64,000 nucleotides of DNA from the NCBI GenBank assembly GCA_965222125.1, contig CBDCTC010000006.1, positions 496,001 to 560,000 on the forward strand. The letters run 5' to 3'. Source of the DNA: CAZENU01 sp965222125 (GTDB lineage: Bacteria > Chloroflexota > Dehalococcoidia > Lucifugimonadales > CAZENU01). Shown in pieces: positions 36,165-44,569 of this stretch. A program made the translations under genes and the position numbers. The first letter of the stretch is position 1, and every line of letters starts with the position of its first letter. A model generated the notes under the pieces. The model was not told the DNA's origin. It searched no databases and was given only the letters and a program-made list of their open reading frames with translations.

Positions 36165-37835
36165 ATGACCAGGATGCCCGGACGCCGCGCCATGCTGGAA
36201 ATGCTGCGCGCCGAGGGCGTCGAGTACATTTTCGGCAACCCGGGCACCAGCGAGAGCCCCATCATGCACGAGCTCGAGTCGTTCCCCGAGCTCAAGTACG
36301 TGCTGGTCCTGCAGGAGGGGGTCGCGGTGGGCATGGCGGACGCCTACGCCCGAGCGACCGGCCGACCGGCGTTCGTGAATCTCCACATCGAGACCGGGCT
36401 GGCCAACGGCATCAGCCTGTTGCACAACGCGTACGCCGGGGGCACGCCGCTGGTACTCAGCGCGGGCAACAAGGACATACGCGAGTTGGCCCACGGCCGG
36501 ACCGATCTGGCCGAGATGGTGCGCCCGTTCACCAAGTGGACGGCCGAGGTCACCCATCCCGACCAGGTGCCGTTCGTGATGCGGCGGGCCTTCAACGAGG
36601 CGAAGACTCCGCCGACCGGGCCGACCTTCGTCGCGTTCTCCGCCAACGCGCTGGACGACGAGGGGGACGTAGAGATCGCCCCGTCGCCCGCCGGATACGT
36701 CCGCTCCGCCCCTGAGCTTGAGGGCGTCGAGAGGGCGGCGGAGCTCCTGGGCGCCGCGTCAAGTCCCGTCATGATCGTGGGCGATCGGGTCGGCGAGTCC
36801 GGCGGCGGCGCCGAGGCCGCGGTGCGCGTCGCGGAGATGCTCGGCGCGCCGGTCTACGCCTCGAGCTTCTCGGCCATGAACTTCCCGACCGGCCACCCTC
36901 ACTTCGGAGGCTCGATCAGGCTCGGCTTTTCCGAGACTACGGAGATGCTCTCCTCCGCCGACGCGGCGCTGGTCGTGGGCAGGCTGGCGAGCGGCTCCTA
37001 CATGTTCTCGGAGCCCGTGCTCCGGTTCATCGGCCCTGGCACGAAGCTGGTCCATGTCGATTCGGACCCCGCGGAGGTCGGCGCCACCCAGCCGACCGAC
37101 GTGGGCGTCGCGGCCGACCCCGCGGTGACGTTGGACCGCCTCGCCGAGGCGCTCGACGCGGCGATGTCGGGCTCGGCGAAGGAGGCCGCCAAGGGCCGGT
37201 CGGCCCGTCTGGCGGAGGCTAGGCTCAAGATGGACGCGGAGCGAGACCGCCGCGTTAGGCACGGCTGGGACGGCTCTCCCATGCCGCCGTCTCGCATGAT
37301 GGCCGAGGTCGCTTCCGCCCTGCCGCCCGAGACGATCGTCATCGACGACGCGGTCACGACGCGCGACGCCCTCTTCGACTCCATGGACTTCGACACGCCG
37401 GGCAGCGTATACGGGGGCCGCGGCGGCGCCCTGGGCTGGGGAGTCGGCGCCGCGATGGGCGTCAAGCTGGCCAACCCGGACCGCCCCGTCGTGGCGGTGG
37501 TCGGCGACGGGAGCGCGATGATGACCGTCCAGGGGTTCTGGACGGCGGCCAACGAGGGCATCCCCGTCGTGTACGTCGTCTGCAACAACCAGTCCTACCG
37601 CATCCTGAAGCTCAATCTGGACAAGTACCGCTCCTCGGTGCTCGACGCCGAGGGAGAGAGCCGGTATCTCGGAATGGACTTCCCGATCGCGCTGGATATC
37701 GCGGGAATGGCTAGGTCAATGGGCGTCGACGCCAGGACCATCGAGGACCCGTCCGAGGTTGCGGCGGCCACGCGCGCAGCGCTGGAGTCGGGGCGGCCGG
37801 CGGTGCTGGACGTCGTCATAGACGGCTCGGTGTAG
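36165..37835 (+). CDS. Thiamine-diphosphate-dependent decarboxylase/synthase (benzoylformate decarboxylase-like)
   Basis: A 556-residue ThDP enzyme with the three domains of the acetolactate synthase/benzoylformate decarboxylase family. The N-terminal glutamate is in YVLVLQEGVAVGMADAYAR; the middle domain starts near PVMIVGDRVGE; the C-terminal ThDP motif runs from GDGSAMMTVQGFW to CNNQSY. It decarboxylates a 2-keto acid or joins two of them; which one is not evident. ATG 36165 has AAGGAG at a good distance; the upstream in-frame ATG 36138 does not. Its TAG is directly followed by the dinB ATG, so the two are coupled in translation. Confidence 0.85.
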   Translation: MTRMPGRRAMLEMLRAEGVEYIFGNPGTSESPIMHELESFPELKYVLVLQEGVAVGMADAYARATGRPAFVNLHIETGLANGISLLHNAYAGGTPLVLSAGNKDIRELAHGRTDLAEMVRPFTKWTAEVTHPDQVPFVMRRAFNEAKTPPTGPTFVAFSANALDDEGDVEIAPSPAGYVRSAPELEGVERAAELLGAASSPVMIVGDRVGESGGGAEAAVRVAEMLGAPVYASSFSAMNFPTGHPHFGGSIRLGFSETTEMLSSADAALVVGRLASGSYMFSEPVLRFIGPGTKLVHVDSDPAEVGATQPTDVGVAADPAVTLDRLAEALDAAMSGSAKEAAKGRSARLAEARLKMDAERDRRVRHGWDGSPMPPSRMMAEVASALPPETIVIDDAVTTRDALFDSMDFDTPGSVYGGRGGALGWGVGAAMGVKLANPDRPVVAVVGDGSAMMTVQGFWTAANEGIPVVYVVCNNQSYRILKLNLDKYRSSVLDAEGESRYLGMDFPIALDIAGMARSMGVDARTIEDPSEVAAATRAALESGRPAVLDVVIDGSV

Positions 37836-38906
37836 ATGCGCCACATACTCCACGCCGACTTCGACGCCTTCTACACCTCGGTCGAGCAGCTCGACAACCC
37901 CGCGCTGCGCGGCAGGCCGATCGTCGTGGGCGGCGCTCCGGAAGGCCGCGGCGTCGTCGCCTCGGCGTCCTACGAAGCCCGTAGATTCGGCGTGCGGTCC
38001 GCGATGCCCATGCGCACCGCGTTACAGCGCTGCCCGCGCCTGGTCCGCGTACCGCCGCGATTCGACCGCTATCGCGAGGTCTCGCGGCGCGTCATGGACA
38101 TCTTCCGCGGCGTGACCGATCTCGTGGAGCCGCTGTCGCTCGACGAGGCGTACCTGGACGTCACCGATTCGGTGTCAGATGGGCGCCTGCCCGCCGTCAT
38201 CGCCGCGGAGCTACGGGCGCGGGTCCGCTCGGAGCTGTCGCTGACGATCTCGGTGGGGGCCGCCACGAGCAAGTCGGTCGCGAAGATCGCGTCGGACCTG
38301 GACAAGCCGGACGGCCTGACGGTGGTCCCGCCCGGAGGCGAACAGGCCTTCCTCGCACCGCTGTCCGTCGACAGGCTGTCCGGCATTGGGCCCAAGACCG
38401 CCGCCCGCCTGGCCAGCGAGGGCATCCGCACCATAGGCGACCTGGCGTCGAAGACCGACGACTGGCTCATACGCCGCTTCGGCAGGAGCGGACCGGGAAT
38501 GCGCCGGCTGGCGACCGGCCGGGACGCCGAGCCCGTACGGCCGCGGCGCGAGCGCAAGTCGGTCAGCGCCGAGACGACGCTCGCCCGCGACACGGACGAC
38601 CCGGACTTCCTGCTGTCTCTCGTCGACCGGCTCAGCGAGCGCGTGGGCGGCTACCTGGAGCGCGGCGAGGTCGGCGGCAGGACAGTGAGGGTGAAGATCC
38701 GGCTGGCCGACTTCACGACGTACACCCGCCAGACCACGCCGCCCCGGCTCGTAGCCTCGACGGATGCGGTCGCCGTGGCCGCCCGGGAGCTCGTGCGGCG
38801 GGAGATGCGGCCAGGCCGCCTCTTTCGCCTGGTCGGCGTCGGCGTGGCGGGCTTTCAGTCGGACGAGAACGAGCCCCGTCAGCCGCGCCTGGCCGGCTTC
38901 GAGTAG
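37836..38906 (+). CDS. dinB: DNA polymerase IV (Y family)
   Basis: A 356-residue translesion polymerase with the DinB palm motifs HADFDAFYTSVEQ and SLDEAYLDVT (catalytic Asp and Glu), the fingers VVASASYEARRFGVRSAMP, a helix-hairpin-helix region (LSGIGPKTAARL) and a little-finger domain at about residues 235-350. No beta-clamp motif is obvious, but the C-terminal RQPRLAGFE is a candidate. It copies past damaged bases with low fidelity. The start codon abuts the stop of the ThDP enzyme gene, an odd coupling of a repair polymerase to metabolism; no LexA-type box was recognised upstream. It ends seven bases before the convergent fmt gene. Confidence 0.93.
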   Translation: MRHILHADFDAFYTSVEQLDNPALRGRPIVVGGAPEGRGVVASASYEARRFGVRSAMPMRTALQRCPRLVRVPPRFDRYREVSRRVMDIFRGVTDLVEPLSLDEAYLDVTDSVSDGRLPAVIAAELRARVRSELSLTISVGAATSKSVAKIASDLDKPDGLTVVPPGGEQAFLAPLSVDRLSGIGPKTAARLASEGIRTIGDLASKTDDWLIRRFGRSGPGMRRLATGRDAEPVRPRRERKSVSAETTLARDTDDPDFLLSLVDRLSERVGGYLERGEVGGRTVRVKIRLADFTTYTRQTTPPRLVASTDAVAVAARELVRREMRPGRLFRLVGVGVAGFQSDENEPRQPRLAGFE

Positions 38907-38913
38907 CCTCCGG

Positions 38914-39849
38914 TCAGTCGAGCCGGGATCCCGCGAAGCCGGGATGGCCCCGCGCGAACGCGAGGGCGTCGACGGCGCGGCGGCCTTCCATCTGCAGCTT
39001 GCCAAGGCGGAGCACGCCATCGCCTGTCACGACGCCCAGGCCGCCGTCGGGGCCCGACACCACCGTGCCCGGCGGTCCGCCCCCTCCTCCGGCCCGCGCC
39101 GCCGACGCCTCCAGTACCTTGAGCCGCCGGCCGGCCCAGCGGGTGAACGAGCCCGGCCAGGGGTCGTAGGCGCGCACCTGCCGTGCGATAAGCTCCGCCG
39201 GCGACGCCCAGCATATCGCCCCGTCGTCGCGCGTCAGCAGCCGGGTCATCGTGGCCTGCGAGTCGTCCTGGGGCGACGCCTCGATCTCACCGGACGCCCA
39301 CTGCGGTAGCACCGCGACCATCAGGCAGGCGCCCAGCCGGAAGAGGCGGCCGGTGAGGTCCCCGGCCGTCTCGTCGGCCCCTATGCACAGCCGCCGCCGG
39401 GCCACGACCGGGCCGGAGTCGACGCGCTCGGTGACCTCCATCACCGTCACCCCGGTCACCTCGTCGCCGGCGAGTATCGCCGCGGCCACGGGAGACGGGC
39501 CGCGGTACTTGGGCAGAAGCGACGGGTGGACGTTCAGGCATCCCAGGCGCGGCGCCTTCAACACGTCGTCGGGAAGATACAGCCCGTACGCGGCTACGAC
39601 TATGACGTCCGCCGCGAGATCGGACAGGCGGCGCCGCGCGTCAACGTCCCTGCGGAGCGACTCCGGCTGCAAGACGTCCAGTCCCCGTTCGAGCGCGTAG
39701 GCCTTCACCGGCGTCGGCGCGGTACGCCGGCCCCGGCCGAGCGGCCTGTCTGGCTGTGAGTAGACGGCGACTGGATCGTGCCCGGCGTCGACCAGCGCCG
39801 CAAGCACCGGTACGGCGAAGGCGGGCGTGCCCATGAACACGATTCTCAT
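38914..39849 (-). CDS. fmt: Methionyl-tRNA formyltransferase
   Basis: A 311-residue enzyme that formylates initiator Met-tRNA using 10-formyltetrahydrofolate. MRIVFMGTPAFAVPVLAAL opens the formyl-transferase domain; NVHPSLLPKYRGPSP with the catalytic His and EVTERVDSGPVVARR follow; the C-terminal domain carries LGVVTGDGVLRLGKLQMEGR. Start is ATG 39849 at the canonical methionine; an in-frame extension to 39891 is not homologous. In many bacteria fmt is next to def, but here it stands alone between dinB and a cupin gene. Confidence 0.93.
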   Translation of the reverse strand: MRIVFMGTPAFAVPVLAALVDAGHDPVAVYSQPDRPLGRGRRTAPTPVKAYALERGLDVLQPESLRRDVDARRRLSDLAADVIVVAAYGLYLPDDVLKAPRLGCLNVHPSLLPKYRGPSPVAAAILAGDEVTGVTVMEVTERVDSGPVVARRRLCIGADETAGDLTGRLFRLGACLMVAVLPQWASGEIEASPQDDSQATMTRLLTRDDGAICWASPAELIARQVRAYDPWPGSFTRWAGRRLKVLEASAARAGGGGGPPGTVVSGPDGGLGVVTGDGVLRLGKLQMEGRRAVDALAFARGHPGFAGSRLD

Positions 39850-40031
39850 GCCGCGTCGCTCGACAATCCTGGAGTCCGGATCGCCGCCCACAGGGAGTGA
39901 GCCGCAACGCCGGGCTCAGATAGTAGCACAGGGCCTGTGGTATCCTGCCGGGGCTGCGGCCCGCTTCCGCCCACCGTCTCCCGCCGACGGAACGGGTCAC
40001 GCCGCGCACGTCTTCGGATGGAGGCCGCGAG

Positions 40032-40412
40032 ATGCCTGTAGTCGACCACCACAGCGTACCGGAGGTACCCTGGCGGCCCAACTACCGCAAGTGGGACATC
40101 GCCGGCCCTGAGCAGGGCGTCACGAGCAACCTGTCCTACTCCGAGGCGGCCGTCGGCACGGGCGCGCCTCTCCACTACCACGCCGACGACGAGTTGATAG
40201 TCATCCTCGAGGGGCGGCTGGAGGTCAGGCTCGGTGAGGAGGTGCACAACGTCGGCCCGGACCACACGCTGGTCATCCCTCCCGACGTCCCCCACGGATT
40301 CACCGTCGTGGGCGACGGGCCGGCCCGGTTGCTGACCTTCTTCCCGGTGCCGGCGCCGTTCGACGGCACCACGTACCTGGAGGGGACGCCGCCGGCCCAA
40401 CCGACGGGATAG
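40032..40412 (+). CDS. Cupin-domain protein
   Basis: A 126-residue single cupin. Motif 1 is GAPLHYHADDELIVILEGRL, with metal ligands His, His and Glu; motif 2 is PPDVPHGFTVVGDGPARL, with the last His. Such small cupins bind Fe, Mn or Zn and act as dioxygenases, isomerases or simple ligand sensors. There is nothing in the neighbourhood to fix a substrate. It reads divergently from fmt. The gap after it (40413-40608) holds a palindromic repeat. Confidence 0.85.
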   Translation: MPVVDHHSVPEVPWRPNYRKWDIAGPEQGVTSNLSYSEAAVGTGAPLHYHADDELIVILEGRLEVRLGEEVHNVGPDHTLVIPPDVPHGFTVVGDGPARLLTFFPVPAPFDGTTYLEGTPPAQPTG

Positions 40413-40443
40413 CGCACGGGCTGTAACCGTCCACGTTTGGGCA

Positions 40444-40553
40444 AGACCCTGCGTGGGCCCCCTCGATACGCACCGCTCACCGACTGCCCTGAGTGCCCCG
40501 ACGCCCCGTCGCGGTGTATCGAAGGGCGCTACTCGGGGTGAACGGGCTGCAGA
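40444..40553. repeat. Dispersed palindromic repeat, family B, copy 1
   Basis: CCCTGAGTGCCCCGACG (40488-40504) and GTATCGAAGGGC recur in the copy at 48.5 kb with few changes. The bases around 40478-40551 also form an imperfect palindrome, with CACCCCGAGTAG-like sequence on the opposite strand. It fills the gap between the cupin and NUDIX genes and encodes nothing. Probably a small non-autonomous repeat. Confidence 0.5.
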
Positions 40554-40608
40554 ACTCTCACCCCTGAACAGTTGCGGCCGGCCGCGGGCACGGCTTGCGG
40601 TCGAATCG

Positions 40609-41235
40609 TCACGTCGTCGGGTCGAAGTAGGGTATCGGCCTGTCGCCGCGCGCGAGCTCGAACACCACGGGGATCCGGAGCAGGTGTCCCGGCGACAGCT
40701 CGGGCAGGTCGTCCTCGGCGAAGAAGCCTACCCCGGTCGTCTCCGGGCCCGCGATCGGCGTCTGATCGTCGCCAACGTCGACGAGCCACACGCTGACATA
40801 CAGCTGAAACTTGAAGCGGCTGCCCCATAGGCTGGCGTCGAAGACGCCGAGCAGGCTCCTGGCAGTCCCCTCGACGCCTGTCTCTTCGCGAAGCTCTCGT
40901 TCCACCGATTGCGCCCACGTCTCGCCGACCTCGGTCACTCCGCCGGGCATTGCCCAGAGACCGTTGTCCTCGCGCCTGATCAGGAGGATGCGGCCGTCCC
41001 GGAATACGGCGGCGTCGGCGCAGACGTACGGCGTGGCATGGGCGAGGCTCCCCTCGTAATCCTCCATCACGTCGTCCGCCGGCCTCTTCTCTATCGCGGC
41101 GACCAGGCGGGCGCTCAGCGACAGGGCGCGATGGTACCGTTCGCGGTCGTAGTCGTTCTCGGCATAGTGCAACCCCAGGTCCGCGATGCTGCGCAGCTCG
41201 TCCGCTATCAGGTACATCTCGCCGGTTGGGTCCAT
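40609..41235 (-). CDS. NUDIX hydrolase with N-terminal helical domain
   Basis: A 208-residue protein. The NUDIX box is complete: GGVTEVGETWAQSVERELRE followed by ETG, matching GX5EX7REUXEEXG, the Mg2+ site used to hydrolyse nucleoside diphosphates linked to another group. The first 65 residues form a helical region (MYLIADELRSIADLGLHYAE) typical of NUDIX_N proteins related to the ADP-ribose pyrophosphatase YjhB type. Substrate not resolved. A terminator for the gene upstream (41493-41771) lies between the two, so this gene has its own promoter. Confidence 0.88.
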   Translation of the reverse strand: MDPTGEMYLIADELRSIADLGLHYAENDYDRERYHRALSLSARLVAAIEKRPADDVMEDYEGSLAHATPYVCADAAVFRDGRILLIRREDNGLWAMPGGVTEVGETWAQSVERELREETGVEGTARSLLGVFDASLWGSRFKFQLYVSVWLVDVGDDQTPIAGPETTGVGFFAEDDLPELSPGHLLRIPVVFELARGDRPIPYFDPTT

Positions 41236-41418
41236 TACATTGATCCCGAAGTTGCCGACCGAGTGGCGGCCGGATGGCCTCCTCGAAGGATTCGTCGACG
41301 GACCCCGGATGCGCCTCCGGCGTCGCGGACGGGGGAACCCATTTCGAACGATAGGATACTTCCGCTCGGCTCGTTGCGTCGTGGTGGCTGCGCCCGCACA
41401 GGCGCGGCGGACAAAAGA

Positions 41419-41450
41419 GAGCGCCCCGGTTCGAATCTACCGGGGCGCTC
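41419..41450 (-). terminator. Intrinsic terminator of the selenoprotein gene
   Basis: GAGCGCCCCGG (41419-41429) pairs with CCGGGGCGCTC (41440-41450) in an 11-bp GC-rich stem with a 10-base loop. Read on the minus strand it is followed by TCTTTTGT. It lies 43 bases after the stop of the minus-strand gene at 41493. Confidence 0.75.
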
Positions 41451-41492
41451 TTGTTACGCTCTTCGTCTATTCCGTCGGCGGGTGTTGCGGCG

Positions 41493-41771
41493 TCAGTCCG
41501 CGGCGACCGCCAAGGCCAGCCTCTCCTTCACTATCGCCTTGAGCTCCTTCACCCGGTCGAGGTTCGGGTGACTGCCCTCTTCCGTCTTGTCGAAGATCTT
41601 GTCGCCGTCGACGTGGACCGTCAGCACGCCATTGTCGCCGGGCGTCAGCGAGATCGCTACGTCCGTACCGCCCGTTGCGAAGAACTCGGTGGCCATCCAG
41701 GCCGCCTCAGCGTGATACCCTCAGGGAACGCAATAGGCTATATCTACGTTCAGCTTGCCTTCCATCGCCAT
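41493..41771 (-). CDS. SelW/Rdx-family selenoprotein with in-frame UGA (CxxU)
   Basis: Starting at ATG 41771, seven bases after AGGAGG, the frame reads MAMEGKLNVDIAYCVP, then TGA (41721-41723), then GYHAEAAWMATEFFATGG and on to the TAG at 41493, 92 residues if the TGA is decoded. Sequence on both sides of the TGA belongs to one Rdx (SelW/SelT/SelH-like) thioredoxin-fold domain: YC-x-x-C-GY is the usual redox motif and GVLTVHVDGDKIFDKTEEG with LKAIVKERL is the usual C-terminal half. Here the second redox cysteine is replaced by UGA, giving CVPU. A hairpin with bacterial SECIS features follows the UGA (41688-41706). A protein counted only from the internal ATG 41696 would lack the redox site and the first strand. 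Likely a redox protein acting on thiols. ATG 41765 is an alternative start. Confidence 0.82.
41688..41706 (-). promoter_or_regulatory. Candidate bacterial SECIS element
   Basis: In the mRNA, GGCGGCC (41706-41700) and GGCCACC (41694-41688) can form seven positions of stem with one mismatch around the loop UGGAU. The loop starts 21 nucleotides after the UGA and has G in its second position. Published criteria for bacterial SECIS elements ask for a hairpin with a loop about 16-37 nucleotides after the UGA and G among the first two loop bases; both are met. Confidence 0.6.
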
Positions 41772-41950
41772 TCGAGCACCTCCTACGTGCGGCTTTTCTC
41801 TCTCTGTTAACGACTCGGCCACCGTAGCACAGGCCCCAAAGAGTGTCAACGAGCGGGCCGACGCCGAAGTCGCGGCAACTGTACAGAGCGGCATCGCCGT
41901 CGAACTTTCGTTTAGAGTACGATGGCTGCCTTTTCACCTGAGCGAAACGA

Positions 41951-44569
41951 ATGGCCAGACCAGGATGGTATAGCGATCACCCTCCGGTGTGCACCTGCGT
42001 CGGCTGTAGCAAGAGAGGCGACGTCCGCACCAGGACGGCCGAAAGGCGTCGGGGAGGACAGCCTCCTACCAGAGTCGGTACATCCTTGGGCAGCGGAGGA
42101 GGCTATGGGCGTGGCGGGGGCGCCGGCGGAGGAAAAGCTTGGAAGTGGCTGGCCGCCGTCGTGGTCGGGGTGATTCTGATCGCCGTCATCTACCAAGCCG
42201 GGAGCTGGCCTGAAAACGGTCCGCCGACGCCTGCGAACGTAGTCCCAGCCGGCACCACCGCATCTGAAGCTACCCCGCCCATACGAACAGCGCCCAGCCC
42301 CGCGCCGGACGTTCGGGCTACGACTGAGGCGGCAACCGCCGCTACGGTGGAGATCCTGCTTGCAACGTCCACTACCGGGACAGTGCCGCTGGCCCTGGCC
42401 GCGACCCCGACCAGGGTTCCCGCGACCCGCCCTACGATACCGACGCCCGCTCCTACCAAGGCCCCGGCGGGTGTCCCGTCTCCCGCGCCAACTGCGACAT
42501 CCTTTCCCACTCCAACCCTTCCGGTATCTCTCCGCGATTTCAGGAACGGCCGCTGGCTGGAGCAAGAAGACCCGCGGCTGGCTTCCTCAATCAAGGAACT
42601 GGGCTGGATGCAAGACGGCATCGACGGCACGGAGTCCGAGGCGATTCAGAGCATGCTCTACATCGCGGTCACCAGTCGCTCTGTCCTTTCGTCCCTGATC
42701 TCGCTGGGCTGGGTACGGGACGGCATCAGCGCCGACGAGGCAGAGGCGATTGACTGGATCAACAACATGTCAGGTGCTGAGGTTATGTCGTCCGTCGTCG
42801 CTCTGGGCTGGGTACGGGACGGAATCGACGATGGTCTGGAAGTGGGGACGATCGAAGAGTTGTCGTACATCGCCAATGACGATACCGGACTCGGTTTGTC
42901 CGTCGTCTCCTTGGGATGGGTACAGGACGGCATTGACGACATCGAGGCAAGAGCAATCGACTGGATCAACAACATAAGGGGTGTTGAGGTCGCATCGGCC
43001 GTCGTCGCTCTGGGCTGGGTACGGGACGGAATCGACGATGGTCTGGAAGTGGGGACGATCGAAGAGTTGTCGTACATCGCCAATGACGATACCGGACTCG
43101 ATTTGTCCGTCGTCTCCTTGGGATGGGTACAGGACGGCATTGACGACATCGAGGCAAGAGCAATCGACTGGATCAACAACATAAGGGGTGTTGAGGTCGC
43201 ATCGGCCGTCGTCGCTCTGGGCTGGGTACGGGACGGAATCGACGATGGTCTGGAAGTGGGGACGATCGAAGAGTTGTCGTACATCGCCAATGACGATACC
43301 GGACTCGGTTTGTCCGTCGTCTCCTTGGGATGGGTACAGGACGGCATTGACGACATCGAGGCAAGAGCAATCGACTGGATCAACAACATAAGGGGTGTTG
43401 AGGTCGCATCGGCCGTCGTCGCTCTGGGCTGGGTACGGGACGGAATCGACGATGGTCTGGAAGTGGGGACGATCGAAGAGTTGTCGTACATCGCCAATGA
43501 CGATACCGGACTCGGTTTGTCGGTCGTCTCACTGGACTGGGTGCGGGACGGCATTGAGGAATTGGAAGCGAAGGCGATTGAAGAGCTGTCACACATCGCA
43601 CATGAGGACGCGGAGGCGGCATCGCGGATTGTGACCATGCCGTTCGTCGAGACCATCGAGCCGCCCGACGTATCCGCCATGGATTCACTGAGTAGGCTCG
43701 CGGCCTTCGAGCCGAAGATCTTCAAGGCCGTGATGTCCCACGCCACGCTGCGAGATGGCATATCGGACGACCTTGCACCGATAGTAGCCACTCTGAGGGG
43801 TGTGGCAAAAACGAATCCGCGTCTCATCGACGTCCTTCTCCATCCAGCTAAGGTCACCGTGGAACGGCGCACCGTCACGTTGCCGCTGGCGGGCGACGTC
43901 GTCCTTGCGATCATCCGCACCGCTGCCGGGGCGGCGAGATCGATGGATCTGTTGGAGCACGCCGTGCGCGAAGTCGAACGGTCAATGGGATTGCCGCTGC
44001 CGACCAGCTACGTCGGCCTGCTTTACGAGAACGCCGTCTCCGGCTCCAGCGCGGGCACAAACTTTGGCACTCACGTCGCGATTCTCCCAGAATACGATGT
44101 CGACGATGGGAGTCGTGAAGCTGAGTTTGCCGGCTCTCATATCGCTCATGAGGTGGCGCACTACTACTGGCGCGGCAACGCGGACTGGGTGGACGAAGGC
44201 GCGGCAGACCTGATGGCCTTGATCGTCGAAGGCATGCGGACCGGCAGGCCGGTGGAGGTTACCAACCGCCCCTGTGCCTACGCGGCCACCATCGCGGAGT
44301 TGGAGGGTCTCGGCATTTCCAAAGGCGATCTCGAGTTCCGGTGCAACTATTCTCTGGGGGAGCGGCTCTTCGTCGATCTGTACCGCACGCTGGGCGAGGA
44401 GAGATTCCTGCAGAGTTTCCACGCGCTCTATCTGGCTTCAGCGATGGAGGACGATGACGACGATCCGGGCACGTCCGTAGGCATCGATCACGTCAGGCAA
44501 GCGTTCCGATCCGACGACGGGGCCGAGAGAGCCGTCATCGCCCGTTGGTACGACGGGACCGTTCCCTAA
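41951..44569 (+). CDS. Membrane-anchored repeat protein with gluzincin-type protease domain
   Basis: An 872-residue protein. The N-terminus has a cysteine cluster (PPVCTCVGCSKRG) and a glycine-rich stretch, then one membrane helix at about residues 66-83 (WLAAVVVGVILIAVIYQAG). A proline/threonine-rich spacer runs to about 190. Then come repeats of LGWVRDGI and EAxAIxxLxxI units from about 215 to 560, partly encoded by near-identical 207-bp DNA repeats. The C-terminal part contains SHIAHEVAHYYW, an HExxH zinc site at residues 733-737, with WVDEGAADLMAL beyond it supplying a third ligand. It resembles cell-surface zinc peptidases. The reading frame continues past the TAA at 44567 into 44570-44971, so the present protein may be shortened. 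Confidence 0.75.
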   Translation: MARPGWYSDHPPVCTCVGCSKRGDVRTRTAERRRGGQPPTRVGTSLGSGGGYGRGGGAGGGKAWKWLAAVVVGVILIAVIYQAGSWPENGPPTPANVVPAGTTASEATPPIRTAPSPAPDVRATTEAATAATVEILLATSTTGTVPLALAATPTRVPATRPTIPTPAPTKAPAGVPSPAPTATSFPTPTLPVSLRDFRNGRWLEQEDPRLASSIKELGWMQDGIDGTESEAIQSMLYIAVTSRSVLSSLISLGWVRDGISADEAEAIDWINNMSGAEVMSSVVALGWVRDGIDDGLEVGTIEELSYIANDDTGLGLSVVSLGWVQDGIDDIEARAIDWINNIRGVEVASAVVALGWVRDGIDDGLEVGTIEELSYIANDDTGLDLSVVSLGWVQDGIDDIEARAIDWINNIRGVEVASAVVALGWVRDGIDDGLEVGTIEELSYIANDDTGLGLSVVSLGWVQDGIDDIEARAIDWINNIRGVEVASAVVALGWVRDGIDDGLEVGTIEELSYIANDDTGLGLSVVSLDWVRDGIEELEAKAIEELSHIAHEDAEAASRIVTMPFVETIEPPDVSAMDSLSRLAAFEPKIFKAVMSHATLRDGISDDLAPIVATLRGVAKTNPRLIDVLLHPAKVTVERRTVTLPLAGDVVLAIIRTAAGAARSMDLLEHAVREVERSMGLPLPTSYVGLLYENAVSGSSAGTNFGTHVAILPEYDVDDGSREAEFAGSHIAHEVAHYYWRGNADWVDEGAADLMALIVEGMRTGRPVEVTNRPCAYAATIAELEGLGISKGDLEFRCNYSLGERLFVDLYRTLGEERFLQSFHALYLASAMEDDDDDPGTSVGIDHVRQAFRSDDGAERAVIARWYDGTVP
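42776..43560 (+). repeat. Tandem 207-bp coding repeats, nearly identical
   Basis: Units begin at about 42776, 42983, 43190 and 43397, exactly 207 bases (69 codons) apart. Units 2 and 3 differ by a single visible base (GATTTGTCC at about 43101 versus GGTTTGTCC); unit 1 is diverged at its start and unit 4 breaks off after about 130 bases. The protein repeat is GWVRDGIDDGLEVGTIEELS followed by GWVQDGIDDIEARAIDWI. Such identity means recent duplication or gene conversion. Confidence 0.9.

Noticed and set aside
42776..43560. Regular repeats as a CRISPR array
   Set aside because: The repeat unit is 207 bases, contiguous and in frame with the protein; there are no spacers and no cas genes.
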